From: Sutcliffiella deserti
GTDB lineage: Bacteria; Bacillota; Bacilli; Bacillales; Bacillaceae_I
NCBI RefSeq assembly: GCF_020037475.1
Contig: NZ_JAIQDB010000002.1
Span: 434,001 to 498,000 of the forward strand
Reading direction: 5' to 3'
Length of the DNA: 64,000 bases
The translations under genes and the position numbers were made by a program. The notes beneath the pieces were generated by a model that saw only the letters and a program-made list of their open reading frames with translations, made no database searches and was not told the origin of the DNA. Below, piece by piece: positions 8,037 to 15,934 of the stretch (position 1 is its first letter; each line of letters starts with the position of its first letter).

Positions 8037-8579
8037 TTATTCTTTTTCTGGAACTTTCAAATGAAGTGGTGGAGGAATTAACCAGGCTTTATTTTTATTA
8101 AGCTTTAACATTTTTGCCCCAAATTGGGCTTTGGTCATGTGAAACTGCCCGAACATAAGGGCAACATCTTCTCTTATTGACTGTCCGATAATGCCGCTGC
8201 ATGTCACTAGAGCTTTAGCGACATCCATTGAGACTGTTGCACTAATTTCAGGGTCATTGAATCTTGCACCGACTGGAATATCCTCGAGCTTTGCAACGGG
8301 ACGTTCCGGTGGAGCTGGTGGAAGACCAATTCCGTTCGCTTTTAATAATTCTGCAATCTGTTGCGATTCATTTTTCATTCCTTGAATTGCCTCTTCTAAT
8401 AATTTCTTCAAATCCTCATCACCAGTATGGTTAATGAATGTTTGATAGCCAGCTACTAGACCATTGTTGGTGGAAAGGTAGGTCCAAATTCCAAAGACTT
8501 CCCCATAATGTAACGGCTCATCTTGAGGATTACCATTTAAAATTCCCATAACGACACTCCTTATATCAGATAGATTCAT
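8037..8579 (-). CDS. DUF3231 family protein
   Basis: A 180-residue soluble helical protein resembling one half of DUF3231 proteins, which are frequent in Bacillus and often occur as tandem-domain forms of about 330 residues. Visible are GILNGNPQDEPLHYGEVFGIWTYL, the QTFINHTGDEDLKKLLEEAI helix and a Pro-rich bend (GIGLPPAPPERP). The fold is thought to be ferritin- or DinB-like four-helix; the function is not known. The single-domain length fits the shorter family members. It is convergent with the transporter operon and shares its terminator. Confidence 0.8.
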   Translation of the reverse strand: MNLSDIRSVVMGILNGNPQDEPLHYGEVFGIWTYLSTNNGLVAGYQTFINHTGDEDLKKLLEEAIQGMKNESQQIAELLKANGIGLPPAPPERPVAKLEDIPVGARFNDPEISATVSMDVAKALVTCSGIIGQSIREDVALMFGQFHMTKAQFGAKMLKLNKNKAWLIPPPLHLKVPEKE

Positions 8580-8672
8580 GTGTATCTCCCCGGGTTAGTT
8601 GATATCTAACATTTATTAGGATGTGAAAATTTCGTAATAAAATACATGTTTGTAATGAAGCTGAATTTAGTT

Positions 8673-9302
8673 TTAACCAAAAAGTACTTTATATGCCTGA
8701 ATACCGAAATACAGGCCAAAGCCAATCATCGAGACGGAGGATAAAATGGAGATGATAACAAGCAGATTAGTGCTTAAAAGTTTTCGTGCTAGGCTGGATA
8801 TGGTTGCCATCGTAAAGTCCCACAAAAGAATTCCTGCTATAATGGCGAGGCTATAGATAATTAGCTGTGATTCCGAAAAGGTTGCTGCTGTTTTTGCGAG
8901 CACAGAACCATAAATTCCTAGCCAAAAAAGAATGGTTAATGGATTGGAAATCGACATGAGAAAACCGGTAGAAAAGGATTTGATCAGAGATGCTTTTCCT
9001 AGCGAGCCTTTGATGATGTTGGTTTTTCCTGTCGAAAGTAAGCTTTCGATTCCAGTATAAGAGAGAACAAAGAACCCAAATAGCCATAGAAAGGTCTTGA
9101 TAAAGGGGGAATCAATAAAATTAATCAGACCTAAATAGACCATTGCCATATAGAGGACATCGGCAATTAATGCTCCAACGCCAAATATCCATGCATGAAA
9201 AAAACCATATCGTATCCCCTTGTCCAATTGTGCCGCATTCACCGGTCCTATAGGAGCAGCAAGCGAAACTCCTAACAGTACATAAGTAAAAATAGAGTTC
9301 AT
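8673..9302 (-). CDS. LysE/RhtB family amino-acid exporter
   Basis: Inner-membrane exporter of the LysE superfamily, 209 residues, with five to six hydrophobic segments. The first helix carries the family hallmark GVSLAAPIGPVNAAQLDKGI, and GFLMSISNPLTILFWLGIYG contains the conserved NP(L/K)xxLFW motif. These proteins export amino acids or related compounds; which one cannot be read here. Start ATG 9302 has a plausible AGGTAG site upstream. It is transcribed alone on the minus strand. Confidence 0.88.
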   Translation of the reverse strand: MNSIFTYVLLGVSLAAPIGPVNAAQLDKGIRYGFFHAWIFGVGALIADVLYMAMVYLGLINFIDSPFIKTFLWLFGFFVLSYTGIESLLSTGKTNIIKGSLGKASLIKSFSTGFLMSISNPLTILFWLGIYGSVLAKTAATFSESQLIIYSLAIIAGILLWDFTMATISSLARKLLSTNLLVIISILSSVSMIGFGLYFGIQAYKVLFG

Positions 9303-9367
9303 AGTCTACCTCCAAATTTGTATCTCCTACATCTTATTCAGAGGGGCCAGCTTGTACGACAACTATC

Positions 9368-9402
9368 TAAAAAAAGAAAACCCTGCTCTTTTTAGCAGGG
9401 TT
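9368..9402 (-). terminator. Terminator directly behind the frameshifted DUF2524-like gene
   Basis: On the minus strand AACCCTGCT pairs with AGCAGGGTT and is followed by a T-rich run. It starts only a few bases after the TAA at 9409, not after the earlier stop at 9515, which helps show where the gene originally ended. Confidence 0.88.
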
Positions 9403-9408
9403 AATTGT

Positions 9409-9670
9409 TTAGTCCTTGCTTAATGCAGTTATTGCTGCCTGTGTTTCTTGTAGGTTTCGTAGCATTTCTCGCGCGTGCTGCAACTGTATTGTCTCTTCCT
9501 TACTATAGTTGCTATTAGCCGACCATACATTCGTGAACCAAGGCTTGGGCGTTAGCTAGCAGCACATGGGCATGCTGTAATTCCTGGGGACCATTATGTG
9601 ATTGAGCGTGGTAAACGGCATCTTGCGCGTGGGTTACTGCCTCTTTAACTTGAATAACATTTGCGTCCAT
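9409..9670 (-). pseudogene. Small helical protein gene (DUF2524/YtzC-like) with a frameshift
   Basis: The start ATG 9670 follows GGAGGGAAGAAT at good spacing. The first frame reads MDANVIQVKEAVTHAQDAV and runs to QALVHECMVG and stop at 9515. The next frame, open from 9555, continues in the same style: VWSANSNYSKEETIQLQHAR then EMLRNLQETQAAITALSKD, stopping at 9409 right before a terminator. Joined, the two parts form one helical protein of about 87 residues whose end resembles the LW-S-N-QQREQL-R-R-LQ pattern of YtzC/DUF2524 proteins. The 3' frame has no start codon of its own near its beginning. The shift lies between 9525 and 9550. A sequencing error is the main alternative to a real mutation. 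Confidence 0.6.
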
Positions 9671-9807
9671 ATTCTTCCCTCCATAACTGCTATTGGTATT
9701 ATTGTGAATGCTAGGGGTTTTTTTATTCATGTAATCAATCTATATATAATGAGCATTCTAAAGATGAGTAGTGAAAAAAATTAAGAAAAGGTAGGGAGGT
9801 GGAAAGA

Positions 9808-9981
9808 ATGGCCAACCGTAAAAAAGAAACGAATAGCACTGAAATTGCAGGAAGAATATACGAAGTAGAGGATTATAAGCGCCAAGATCAACTGTCCCAA
9901 GGATTAGCAGAAACACATGAACAGGTGAGTGATGCCTATATGGCAGGAGAAACATTCCAGGAACCGAAAAATAAAAAATAG
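9808..9981 (+). CDS. yozQ: YozQ family (DUF4025) small protein
   Basis: A 57-residue hydrophilic protein with the DUF4025 core GRIYEVEDYKRQDQLSQGLAETHEQVSDAYMAGE (residues 14-47), known from Bacillus YozQ; its function is unknown, though the family is restricted to spore formers. ATG 9808 follows GGGAGGTGG. The stop codon TAG (9979-9981) shares its G with the first base of the adjacent MITE-like element, so the insertion appears to have landed at the end of the gene. Confidence 0.82.
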   Translation: MANRKKETNSTEIAGRIYEVEDYKRQDQLSQGLAETHEQVSDAYMAGETFQEPKNKK

Positions 9982-10082
9982 GCTCTGTAAAAGACGAGGG
10001 TTGATAATAAGAGCTTCTCCAGCAACGCCCCGCGGATAGTGTAGTCTTTTGAGCAAAATCAACAGCGATGTTTAACTTAGCC
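9981..10082. mobile_element. MITE-like element, internally deleted copy (102 bp)
   Basis: Terminal inverted repeats GGCTCTGTAAAA (9981-9992) and TTTAACTTAGCC (10071-10082). Flanks AAAAAATA (9973-9980) and TAAAAATA (10083-10090) match 7 of 8, consistent with a target-site duplication. Compared with the 183-bp copies at 40 and 43 kb, about 81 bp of the GC-rich interior is missing, but GCCCCGCGG and the AAATCAACAGCG stretch near the right end remain. Confidence 0.78.
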
Positions 10083-10092
10083 TAAAAATAAA

Positions 10093-10122
10093 AGTAGAGG
10101 GAACCATCTCTCTGCTTTTTTC
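10093..10122 (+). terminator. Terminator downstream of yozQ and the MITE
   Basis: AGTAGAGGGA pairs with TCTCTCTGCT (ten pairs, two G-T) around ACCA and is followed by TTTTTT. Confidence 0.8.
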
Positions 10123-10212
10123 TCATTTTTTTAGTACGGTACTCTATTTTTGTAAACGGGTAAGAAAAAAGCTATAATTCTTTAAAACCGTTACAAAGGA
10201 GAGGAGCATTAT

Positions 10213-10959
10213 ATGGACTTTCAAGACAAAGTAGTAATCATAACAGGTGCTGCAAATGGTATTGGTAGGGGGATAGCACAAGAGTACGCCAAAAAAAGCG
10301 CCATCATCGTGTTGGCTGACCTGGATATAGAAGCTGGTAAAGAAGTTGAAAAGGAGCTTAAGGAGAAAGGAACAAAAGCACTCTTTGTGCAGACGGATGT
10401 AAGTAAGGACGTGGATATTGTCCATCTCATTAGCAAAACAATGGAACAATTTCAACGGCTTGATATTCTAATTAACAATGCAGGGATAACGAAATTCCAG
10501 TCTCCTTATGATTTGAGTATCGAGGATTGGGATCTTGTGATAAATACGAACCTCCGTAGCGTATTCTTAGGGTCAAGAGAAGCTGCAAAACACATGAGGG
10601 AAAATGGCGGCGGTGCAATTGTGAATATCGCTTCTACACGTTCGGCCATGTCAGAGCCCAACTCAGAAGCCTATGCAGCCTCAAAAGGCGGAATCGTAGC
10701 AATCACGCATGCGCTTGCAGCCTCCTTAAGTGAAGACATGATAACCGTGAATGCTATTTCACCTGGATGGATTGAAACAGGAGACTATTCAAGCTTAAGA
10801 GAAAAAGACCATGAACAGCATCTCTCAAAAAGGGTCGGCAAGCCATCGGATATTGCCAAAGCATGCTTATATTTAACAGACAGTGAAAATGATTTTGTTA
10901 CAGGAACCAACCTGATTATTGATGGGGGAATGACCCGTAAGATGATATATGAGGGATAA
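10213..10959 (+). CDS. Short-chain dehydrogenase/reductase (SDR, FabG-like)
   Basis: Classical SDR of 248 residues, an NAD(P)-dependent oxidoreductase. The cofactor motif TGAANGIG is at residues 11-18, LADLD closes beta-2 with Asp (suggesting NAD preference), NNAGIT follows beta-4, and the active-site YAASK lies near residue 155 with a serine (IASTRS) about a dozen residues before. The end FVTGTNLIIDGGMTRKMIYEG is family-typical. The substrate is unknown. It is monocistronic with its own terminator. A broken relative of its first 34 codons lies at 3606-3710. Confidence 0.92.
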   Translation: MDFQDKVVIITGAANGIGRGIAQEYAKKSAIIVLADLDIEAGKEVEKELKEKGTKALFVQTDVSKDVDIVHLISKTMEQFQRLDILINNAGITKFQSPYDLSIEDWDLVINTNLRSVFLGSREAAKHMRENGGGAIVNIASTRSAMSEPNSEAYAASKGGIVAITHALAASLSEDMITVNAISPGWIETGDYSSLREKDHEQHLSKRVGKPSDIAKACLYLTDSENDFVTGTNLIIDGGMTRKMIYEG

Positions 10960-10971
10960 GATGAATAAAAA

Positions 10972-11003
10972 AAGAAGCTCATCTTGTATAAAATGAGCTT
11001 CTT
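10972..11003. terminator. Bidirectional terminator
   Basis: AAGAAGCTCAT pairs with ATGAGCTTCTT around a 10-base loop, with A and T runs on either side, between the SDR gene and a convergent small gene. Confidence 0.9.
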
Positions 11004-11283
11004 ATTTTTCTGGCTTTAGAACTGTTCTTTGCAACGCTTCACCAGTAGCTTCGTTTTCCATAAACATATATCGCTTTTCATCCACTATAAACCGTCCATT
11101 TTCCATATACTTGACGGATCTTCCTTGGCTTTCCAATCTTTTTAGAATTGCATTTATATAGTCATCCTGATTAACATTACTTTCTTCAAAGTCTAAAATT
11201 ATATGGTCTTGTTTATAGCCCATCCACCAATTAAAAAAGAAGAGGAATCCTATCCCGAATATTAATGCAATGATAAACTCCAT
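11002..11283 (-). CDS. Small membrane-anchored protein of unknown function
   Basis: A 93-residue protein not recognised. Residues 3-22 are a single hydrophobic helix (FIIALIFGIGFLFFFNWWMG), followed by a charged soluble part with alternating strand and helix character (IILDFEESNVNQDDYINAIL, SVKYMENGRFIVDEKRYMFM). The N-in, C-out or C-in topology is not clear; few positive charges precede the helix. The stop codon lies inside the shared terminator stem. Confidence 0.65.
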   Translation of the reverse strand: MEFIIALIFGIGFLFFFNWWMGYKQDHIILDFEESNVNQDDYINAILKRLESQGRSVKYMENGRFIVDEKRYMFMENEATGEALQRTVLKPEK

Positions 11284-11390
11284 ATTCCAGCACCCCCACT
11301 TACAATGTATCTTTTTTAAATAGCTTTTACTAAAGGATGTTTTTTTAAACTAGCAAAACGAAGAAATCTTTCACCTGTGATGAAAAATTA

Positions 11391-11543
11391 GGGGCAGTTT
11401 AACGCCGCAGTTGATCTCCACGAAAGGCTTCGCGTCCGCGGGGTGCTTGGGAAGCCTCTTCGGCTGCGCCAGCGGGGTCTTTTTCCTAACCACTACCTCC
11501 CTGCAGGAGTCTCCGTTTTCTTACCGATCCACAGCTGGGAACT
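11391..11543 (-). repeat. GC-rich dispersed repeat, copy A
   Basis: Runs from GGGGCAGTTTAACGCCGC to CCACAGCTGGGAACTT. It matches copy B 240 bp downstream and, more distantly, the MITE copy at 43 kb in the same orientation (CACGAAAGGCTTCGCG, GGAGTCTCCG). Confidence 0.75.
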
Positions 11544-11630
11544 TAAAATTGCATGTTGCTTATTTAAAACAGAAATCCATCGGCTGGCAAAGGAATACCT
11601 ATCTACTCATGGGATCTTCATAAGATAACA

Positions 11631-11783
11631 GGCACTTTATACACCGCTGTTCCTCTTCACGAAAGGCTTCGCGTCCGGCGGGGTGCTTGGGAAGCCTCCT
11701 CGGCTAAACGCCTGCGGGGTCTTCCCAAAGCACTACCTCCCGCTGGAGTCTCCGCCTTTCGTTCCGATCCACAGCTGGGAACC
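11631..11783 (-). repeat. GC-rich dispersed repeat, copy B
   Basis: Direct repeat of copy A with the shared blocks CACGAAAGGCTTCGCGTCC, GGGGTGCTTGGGAAGCCTC, CACTACCTCCC and GATCCACAGCTGGGAAC. Typical terminal inverted repeats are not visible, so it is either eroded or a different subfamily from the 183-bp MITE. Confidence 0.75.
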
Positions 11784-11886
11784 AAAAGTTCAATAGGTGG
11801 TCATTAAGGTCCTTTAAACCGACTCACATATATAAAACTTAGAATTCTATATAAAAACTGATTACTATAATCAAGGGGGGAAATGA

Positions 11887-12672
11887 CCTAATATCTAAAG
11901 TGTTTTCCCCTGTGTATTGAAGTGGAGGGTGATCGACTCCAGCGGGAGATAGCGGTAGACGGGAGACCCCACAGGCGACGCCGAGGAGGCTGCCGCACCG
12001 CCCCGCGGAAAGCGATCACCTGAAGCGGAAAGGAACAGGGAGTATCAGATCCACCCTACCTATTACCAAGACAGTATTTAAAGATGCCGCGATATATTCA
12101 AATAAGAGTAGGGCCTAATATCTAAAGTGCTCCACCCTGTGTATTGAAGTGGAGGGTGATCGACTCCTGCGGGAGATAGCGGTAGACGGGAGACCCCGCT
12201 GGCAACGCCGAGGAGGCTCCCGCACCGCCCCGCGGACAGCGAGCACCTGAAACGGCAAGGAACAGGGAGATTCAGAAGTAACCGACCTAATATCAGGAAG
12301 TGTTTAAAGATGTCGCAACATAATCAAAATAAGAAAAAGTCCTAATATATAAGGTGCACCGCCCCGCGGAAAGCGAGCACCTGAAACGGAAAGGAACAGG
12401 GAGATTCAGAAGTAACCTACCTAATATCAGGAAGTGTTTAAAGATTTCGCAACATAATCAAAATAAGAAAAAGTCCTAATATATAAGGTGCACCGCCCCG
12501 CGGAAAGCGAGCACCTGAAACGGAAAGGAACAGGGAGATTCAGACGTAACCTACCTAATATCAGGAAGTGATTAAAGATTTCGCAACATAATCTAAATAA
12601 GAAAAAGTCCTAATATATAAGGTGCACCGCCCCGCGGAAAGCGAGCACCTAGAACGAAAAGGAACAGGTAGT
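11887..12672 (+). repeat. Tandem array of GC-rich repeat units (227 bp x2, 134 bp x2, one partial)
   Basis: Units begin at 11887, 12114, 12341, 12475 and 12609, each with CCTAATAT. The first two are 227 bp; the third and fourth are 134 bp and lack the same 93 bp of GC-rich interior; the fifth is partial and ends near 12672. All share CACCGCCCCGCGGA, AGCGA-CACCTGAA and GGAACAGGGAG. The long units also carry GACTCC-GCGGGAGATAGCGG and GGGAGACCCC, the core found in the dispersed copies elsewhere in the window. No coding frame is convincing and no repeat-spacer regularity of CRISPR type is present. Confidence 0.9.
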
Positions 12673-12752
12673 CAAACTAGCACTAAACTTTTAACAGAGT
12701 TGAGCTAGCCGAAACAAAGTCGGAATATTTCAATCTAGTTCGGACATAAACA

Positions 12753-12781
12753 TTGTAAACGCTTTACTCTCGTTTTATAAT
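12753..12781 (+). promoter_or_regulatory. Promoter of the thuA cluster with an overlapping cre-like site
   Basis: TTGTAA (12753-12758), 17 bp, then perfect TATAAT (12776-12781). TGTAAACGCTTTAC (12754-12767) overlaps the -35 and matches the CcpA cre consensus at 12 of 14 positions when read on the other strand, suggesting catabolite repression. Confidence 0.6.
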
Positions 12782-12819
12782 AGAGGGGTATTGAAGCACA
12801 ATTAAAACCTGAGCTCCTT

Positions 12820-12837
12820 TATGGGAACGTTCCCATA
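12820..12837. promoter_or_regulatory. Perfect 18-bp palindrome, probable LacI-family operator
   Basis: TATGGGAACGTTCCCATA is a complete inverted repeat with the central CG usual for LacI/GalR-family operators. It lies about 35 bp after the predicted transcription start of the sugar catabolism cluster. No LacI-type regulator gene is present in the window. Confidence 0.6.
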
Positions 12838-12913
12838 TATGGACAAGCCGTTAAAGTGGTTAAAAAATAATTTAGAAATATTTTATTGAACCCTTGTGTT
12901 TCTTGACCTTTAT

Positions 12914-12997
12914 TTAATAGAACATTAAAGGGTCCTTAGGTGCCCATGGATAAGTGAACACCTGAAACAGAAAGCAATAGGGAGTAAGACGAGAATC
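12914..12997 (+). repeat. Eroded fragment of the tandem-repeat family
   Basis: GAACACCTGAAACAGAAAGC and the following AATAGGGAGTAAGA resemble the right end of the 12-kb units. It lies in the untranslated leader before the ThuA gene. Confidence 0.5.
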
Positions 12998-13036
12998 TAA
13001 TTTTATTTTGAGTATACATGAAGGGAGAAATATAAA

Positions 13037-13759
13037 ATGATAAAAGTTACAGTGTGGAACGAAAACCGTCACGAACAAACAAACGAAAAAGTTAGAGAGG
13101 TCTACCCGGAAGGAATACATGGTGCCGTCTCTTCATTTTTAAAGGAAAATGGCTTTGATGCAGGTACAGCGACATTGGACGAAGCGGAGCATGGTTTAAC
13201 GAAAGAAGTGCTGGATAATACGGATGTATTGGTATGGTGGGGCCATGTGGCACACGACGAAGTAAGCGATGAAATCGTTAACCGTGTAAAAAATAGAGTA
13301 TTAGATGGTATGGGCTTGATTGTTCTGCATTCTGGACACTTCTCAAAGATCTTCAAAACATTGATGGGTACGACATGTGACTTGAAATGGAGAGAGGCTG
13401 ACGAAAAAGAAAGAATCTGGGTTGTTTCTCCAGGTCACCCGATTGCTGAAGGCATTGGCGAGCATATCGACCTTGAAAGAGAAGAAATGTATGGCGAGCA
13501 TTTTGATATTCCAGATCCAGATGAGCTTGTTTTCATTAGCTGGTTTGAAGGCGGAGAAGTGTTCCGCAGCGGCTGCACCTATAAAAGAGGAAAGGGAAAA
13601 GTGTTTTATTTCCGTCCAGGACATGAAACCTATCCAACTTATTATAACGAAAAAGTGCAAAAAGTTATCTGCAATGCAGTAAACTGGGCAAAACCGACAG
13701 AATCTGGACCAGTATATTACGGAAATGCAAAACAATTAGAAGAAATTAAAAGTAAATAA
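13037..13759 (+). CDS. ThuA domain protein
   Basis: A 240-residue single-domain member of the ThuA family (trehalose utilisation, class I glutamine amidotransferase-like fold). Visible are [20 protein letters not shown], the [16 protein letters not shown] segment, [15 protein letters not shown] and the His-rich end [18 protein letters not shown]. The classical amidotransferase Cys nucleophile is absent, as usual in ThuA. Work on related operons links ThuA to oxidation of disaccharides to 3-keto sugars; here it leads a cluster with a Gfo/Idh dehydrogenase and two isomerase-like proteins, which fits. ATG follows AAGGGAGAAATATAAA. The gap to the next gene is 16 bp. Confidence 0.9.
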   Translation: MIKVTVWNENRHEQTNEKVREVYPEGIHGAVSSFLKENGFDAGTATLDEAEHGLTKEVLDNTDVLVWWGHVAHDEVSDEIVNRVKNRVLDGMGLIVLHSGHFSKIFKTLMGTTCDLKWREADEKERIWVVSPGHPIAEGIGEHIDLEREEMYGEHFDIPDPDELVFISWFEGGEVFRSGCTYKRGKGKVFYFRPGHETYPTYYNEKVQKVICNAVNWAKPTESGPVYYGNAKQLEEIKSK

Positions 13760-13775
13760 TAAGGGGGACTTACAA

Positions 13776-14813
13776 ATGAAAAAATTACGAGTTGGAGTTG
13801 TAGGATGCGGAAGCATCGCGAAACACCGTCATATTCCAGAATACCATGCGAATAAAAACGTTGAACTTGTGGCTTTCTGTGATGTCGTAAAAGGGCGTGC
13901 AGTAGAAGCATCAGAGCAATATGGTGGAACTGCCTATGAAGATTATAAAGAGATGATTGACCGCGAAGAACTGGACATCGTAAGTGTTTGTACACCGAAC
14001 TATTTACATGCACCAGTTTCCATTTACGCATCAAAAGCAGGAAAGCATGTGTTATGTGAAAAGCCGATGGCGACTTCAAAAGAAGAAGCGGACGAAATGA
14101 TTGCAGCGGCAAAGGCTTCAGGTAAAAAGCTGATGATTGCCCACAACCAACGTTTTGTTCCTTCGCATCAGAAAGCCAAACAACTTCTTGAGAGTGGCGA
14201 AGTAGGAAAAATCTACAGCTTCCGAACAGCTTTTGGCCATCCAGGACCTGAACGATGGAGTGTGGATGGTAAAGATAGCTGGTTTTTCCGTAAAGAACAG
14301 GCATTTATTGGAGCAATGGGGGACCTTGGTGTACATAAATCCGACCTTTTGCGTTATTTATTAGGAGAAGAAATCGTTGAGGTTGGAGCTTTTATCGAAA
14401 CTTCTGCGAAGGAAAATACGGATGTGGACGATACTGCGGTATGTGTATTAAAAACAGAAAGCGGTATTATCGGGACGCTTGCTGCAAGTTGGTCTTATAA
14501 GCGTGAAGATAACTCGACGATTATTTATACTGAAAAAGCGGTATTACGCTTAGAGGATGATCCGACCCATTCATTGGTCGTTCAATATGCAACAGGCGAA
14601 ACGGTTCGCTATGAATTAGGGAAGATTCAAAGCAATGACAGTGATGGACAAACTGGCTCTCACGTGATTGATCATTTTGTTTCTAGTATTATTGATGATA
14701 CGGAAGTATTAGTAGATGGAAACGAGGGCAAAAACTCGTTAGTAGTAATTTTGGGAGCGCTAGAGTCCAACGAAACAAAACAAATTGTTAACTTAAAAAA
14801 TGAATTGAACTAA
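13776..14813 (+). CDS. Gfo/Idh/MocA family sugar dehydrogenase
   Basis: NAD(P)-dependent oxidoreductase, 345 residues. N-terminal Rossmann fold with VGVVGCGSIAKHRHIPEYH, then the family signature HVLCEKPMATSKEEADEM, whose EKP Lys is the conserved catalytic position, and a C-terminal alpha/beta domain with IGAMGDLGVHKSDLLRYLLG, where D and H are the expected catalytic pair. Substrates of the family are sugars and inositols. It is co-transcribed with ThuA (16 bp) and the next gene (36 bp). Ribosome binding site AAGGGGG. Confidence 0.94.
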   Translation: MKKLRVGVVGCGSIAKHRHIPEYHANKNVELVAFCDVVKGRAVEASEQYGGTAYEDYKEMIDREELDIVSVCTPNYLHAPVSIYASKAGKHVLCEKPMATSKEEADEMIAAAKASGKKLMIAHNQRFVPSHQKAKQLLESGEVGKIYSFRTAFGHPGPERWSVDGKDSWFFRKEQAFIGAMGDLGVHKSDLLRYLLGEEIVEVGAFIETSAKENTDVDDTAVCVLKTESGIIGTLAASWSYKREDNSTIIYTEKAVLRLEDDPTHSLVVQYATGETVRYELGKIQSNDSDGQTGSHVIDHFVSSIIDDTEVLVDGNEGKNSLVVILGALESNETKQIVNLKNELN

Positions 14814-14849
14814 AGATTTAGTTAGAGTAAAAGAGGAGTGTGAAAACTG

Positions 14850-15818
14850 ATGAAACTTGGCGTATTTACCGTTCTTTTTGCAAATAAATCCTTTACTGAA
14901 ATGCTTGACTATGTGAAAAGTGCTGGTCTGGATGCAGTAGAAATTGGTACTGGAGGATATCCAGGAAACAGTCATTGTCCGATAGATTCTTTATTGGAGG
15001 ATGAAAGTAACCGAAATCTTTATATGGAAGAAATTCATTCGCGTGGCTTACAGGTAAGTGCATTTAGTTGTCACGGTAATCCTATTGCCCCTGATAAAAA
15101 GTTTGCTCAAGAGTCTCACGAAGCATTAATAAAATCGATTGACCTTGCTCATTTGACGGGTGTTCCGGTTGTGAATTGTTTTTCTGGTGTCCCAGGTGAC
15201 CATGAAGAGGCAAAAGCTCCGAACTGGCCTGTAGCACCTTGGCCCAATGAATTTAGTGATGTTCTGAAATGGCAGTGGGAGAATAAGCTTATTCCATACT
15301 GGAAAGAGGTTGGGAAGTACGCAGAAGAACGTAATGTGAAAATCGGTATCGAGCTTCACGGTGGTTTTCTCGTACACACCCCACATACCCTCTTGAAATT
15401 AAGAGAATTGACTTCGGATGCCATTGGTGCAAACTTAGATCCAAGTCATCTTTGGTGGCAGGGAATCGATCCTGTGGCAGCAATAAAAATCTTAGGTTCC
15501 AAGGGTGCAATTCATCATTTTCATGCAAAAGATACCTATATCGATCAGGATAATGTTAACATGTACGGTCTGACGGATATGCAGCCTTATGGAGAAATCC
15601 AAAAGCGTGCATGGAGCTTCCGTTCGGTTGGATGTGGCCACAATGTACAAGAGTGGTCGGATATGATGAGTGCATTGCGTACCTACGGATATGATTATGT
15701 TGTTAGCATTGAGCATGAAGATCCAATCATGTCGATTGAGGAAGGGTTTTCCCGCGCAGTTTCCAACTTGCAATCGGTATTAATCAAAGAACAACCATCT
15801 GAAATGTGGTGGGTTTAA
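14850..15818 (+). CDS. Sugar phosphate isomerase/epimerase family protein
   Basis: A 322-residue TIM barrel of the xylose isomerase-like (AP endonuclease family 2) type. It starts MKLGVFTVLFANKSFTEMLD, has GIELHGGFLVHTPHTLLKL, AIGANLDPSHLWWQGIDPV, IHHFHAKDTYID and SIEHEDP, whose Glu, Asp and His residues form the usual metal site. This long form often accompanies Gfo/Idh dehydrogenases in catabolism of keto sugars or inositol-like compounds. It ends the three-gene operon; a terminator follows. Confidence 0.92.
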   Translation: MKLGVFTVLFANKSFTEMLDYVKSAGLDAVEIGTGGYPGNSHCPIDSLLEDESNRNLYMEEIHSRGLQVSAFSCHGNPIAPDKKFAQESHEALIKSIDLAHLTGVPVVNCFSGVPGDHEEAKAPNWPVAPWPNEFSDVLKWQWENKLIPYWKEVGKYAEERNVKIGIELHGGFLVHTPHTLLKLRELTSDAIGANLDPSHLWWQGIDPVAAIKILGSKGAIHHFHAKDTYIDQDNVNMYGLTDMQPYGEIQKRAWSFRSVGCGHNVQEWSDMMSALRTYGYDYVVSIEHEDPIMSIEEGFSRAVSNLQSVLIKEQPSEMWWV

Positions 15819-15824
15819 ACTTTT

Positions 15825-15866
15825 AAGAGTTAATCAAAGGAAGCTTCTTTTGGTTAGCTCTTTTTT
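15825..15866 (+). terminator. Terminator behind the ThuA-Gfo/Idh-isomerase operon
   Basis: A long imperfect stem, AAGAGTTAATCAAAG with CTTTTGGTTAGCTCTT, followed by a T run. It separates this operon from the next isomerase gene. Confidence 0.8.
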
Positions 15867-15934
15867 GCTAGATTCGTTAAAATGTTACTATAAAAACAAG
15901 AATGGCTTATGAAAATATTGGAGGAGTGGTATTC

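Noticed and set aside
11411-11628. Overlapping plus-strand frames inside repeat copy A
   Set aside because: GC-rich repeat sequence yields open frames by chance; no ribosome binding site and not maintained in copy B.
11887-12672. Possible CRISPR array
   Set aside because: Units are 134-227 bp and repeated over their whole length; there are no short repeats with unique spacers and no cas genes.
13037-13759. ThuA gene as an active glutamine amidotransferase
   Set aside because: The Cys nucleophile expected in class I amidotransferases is not visible, as in other ThuA proteins.
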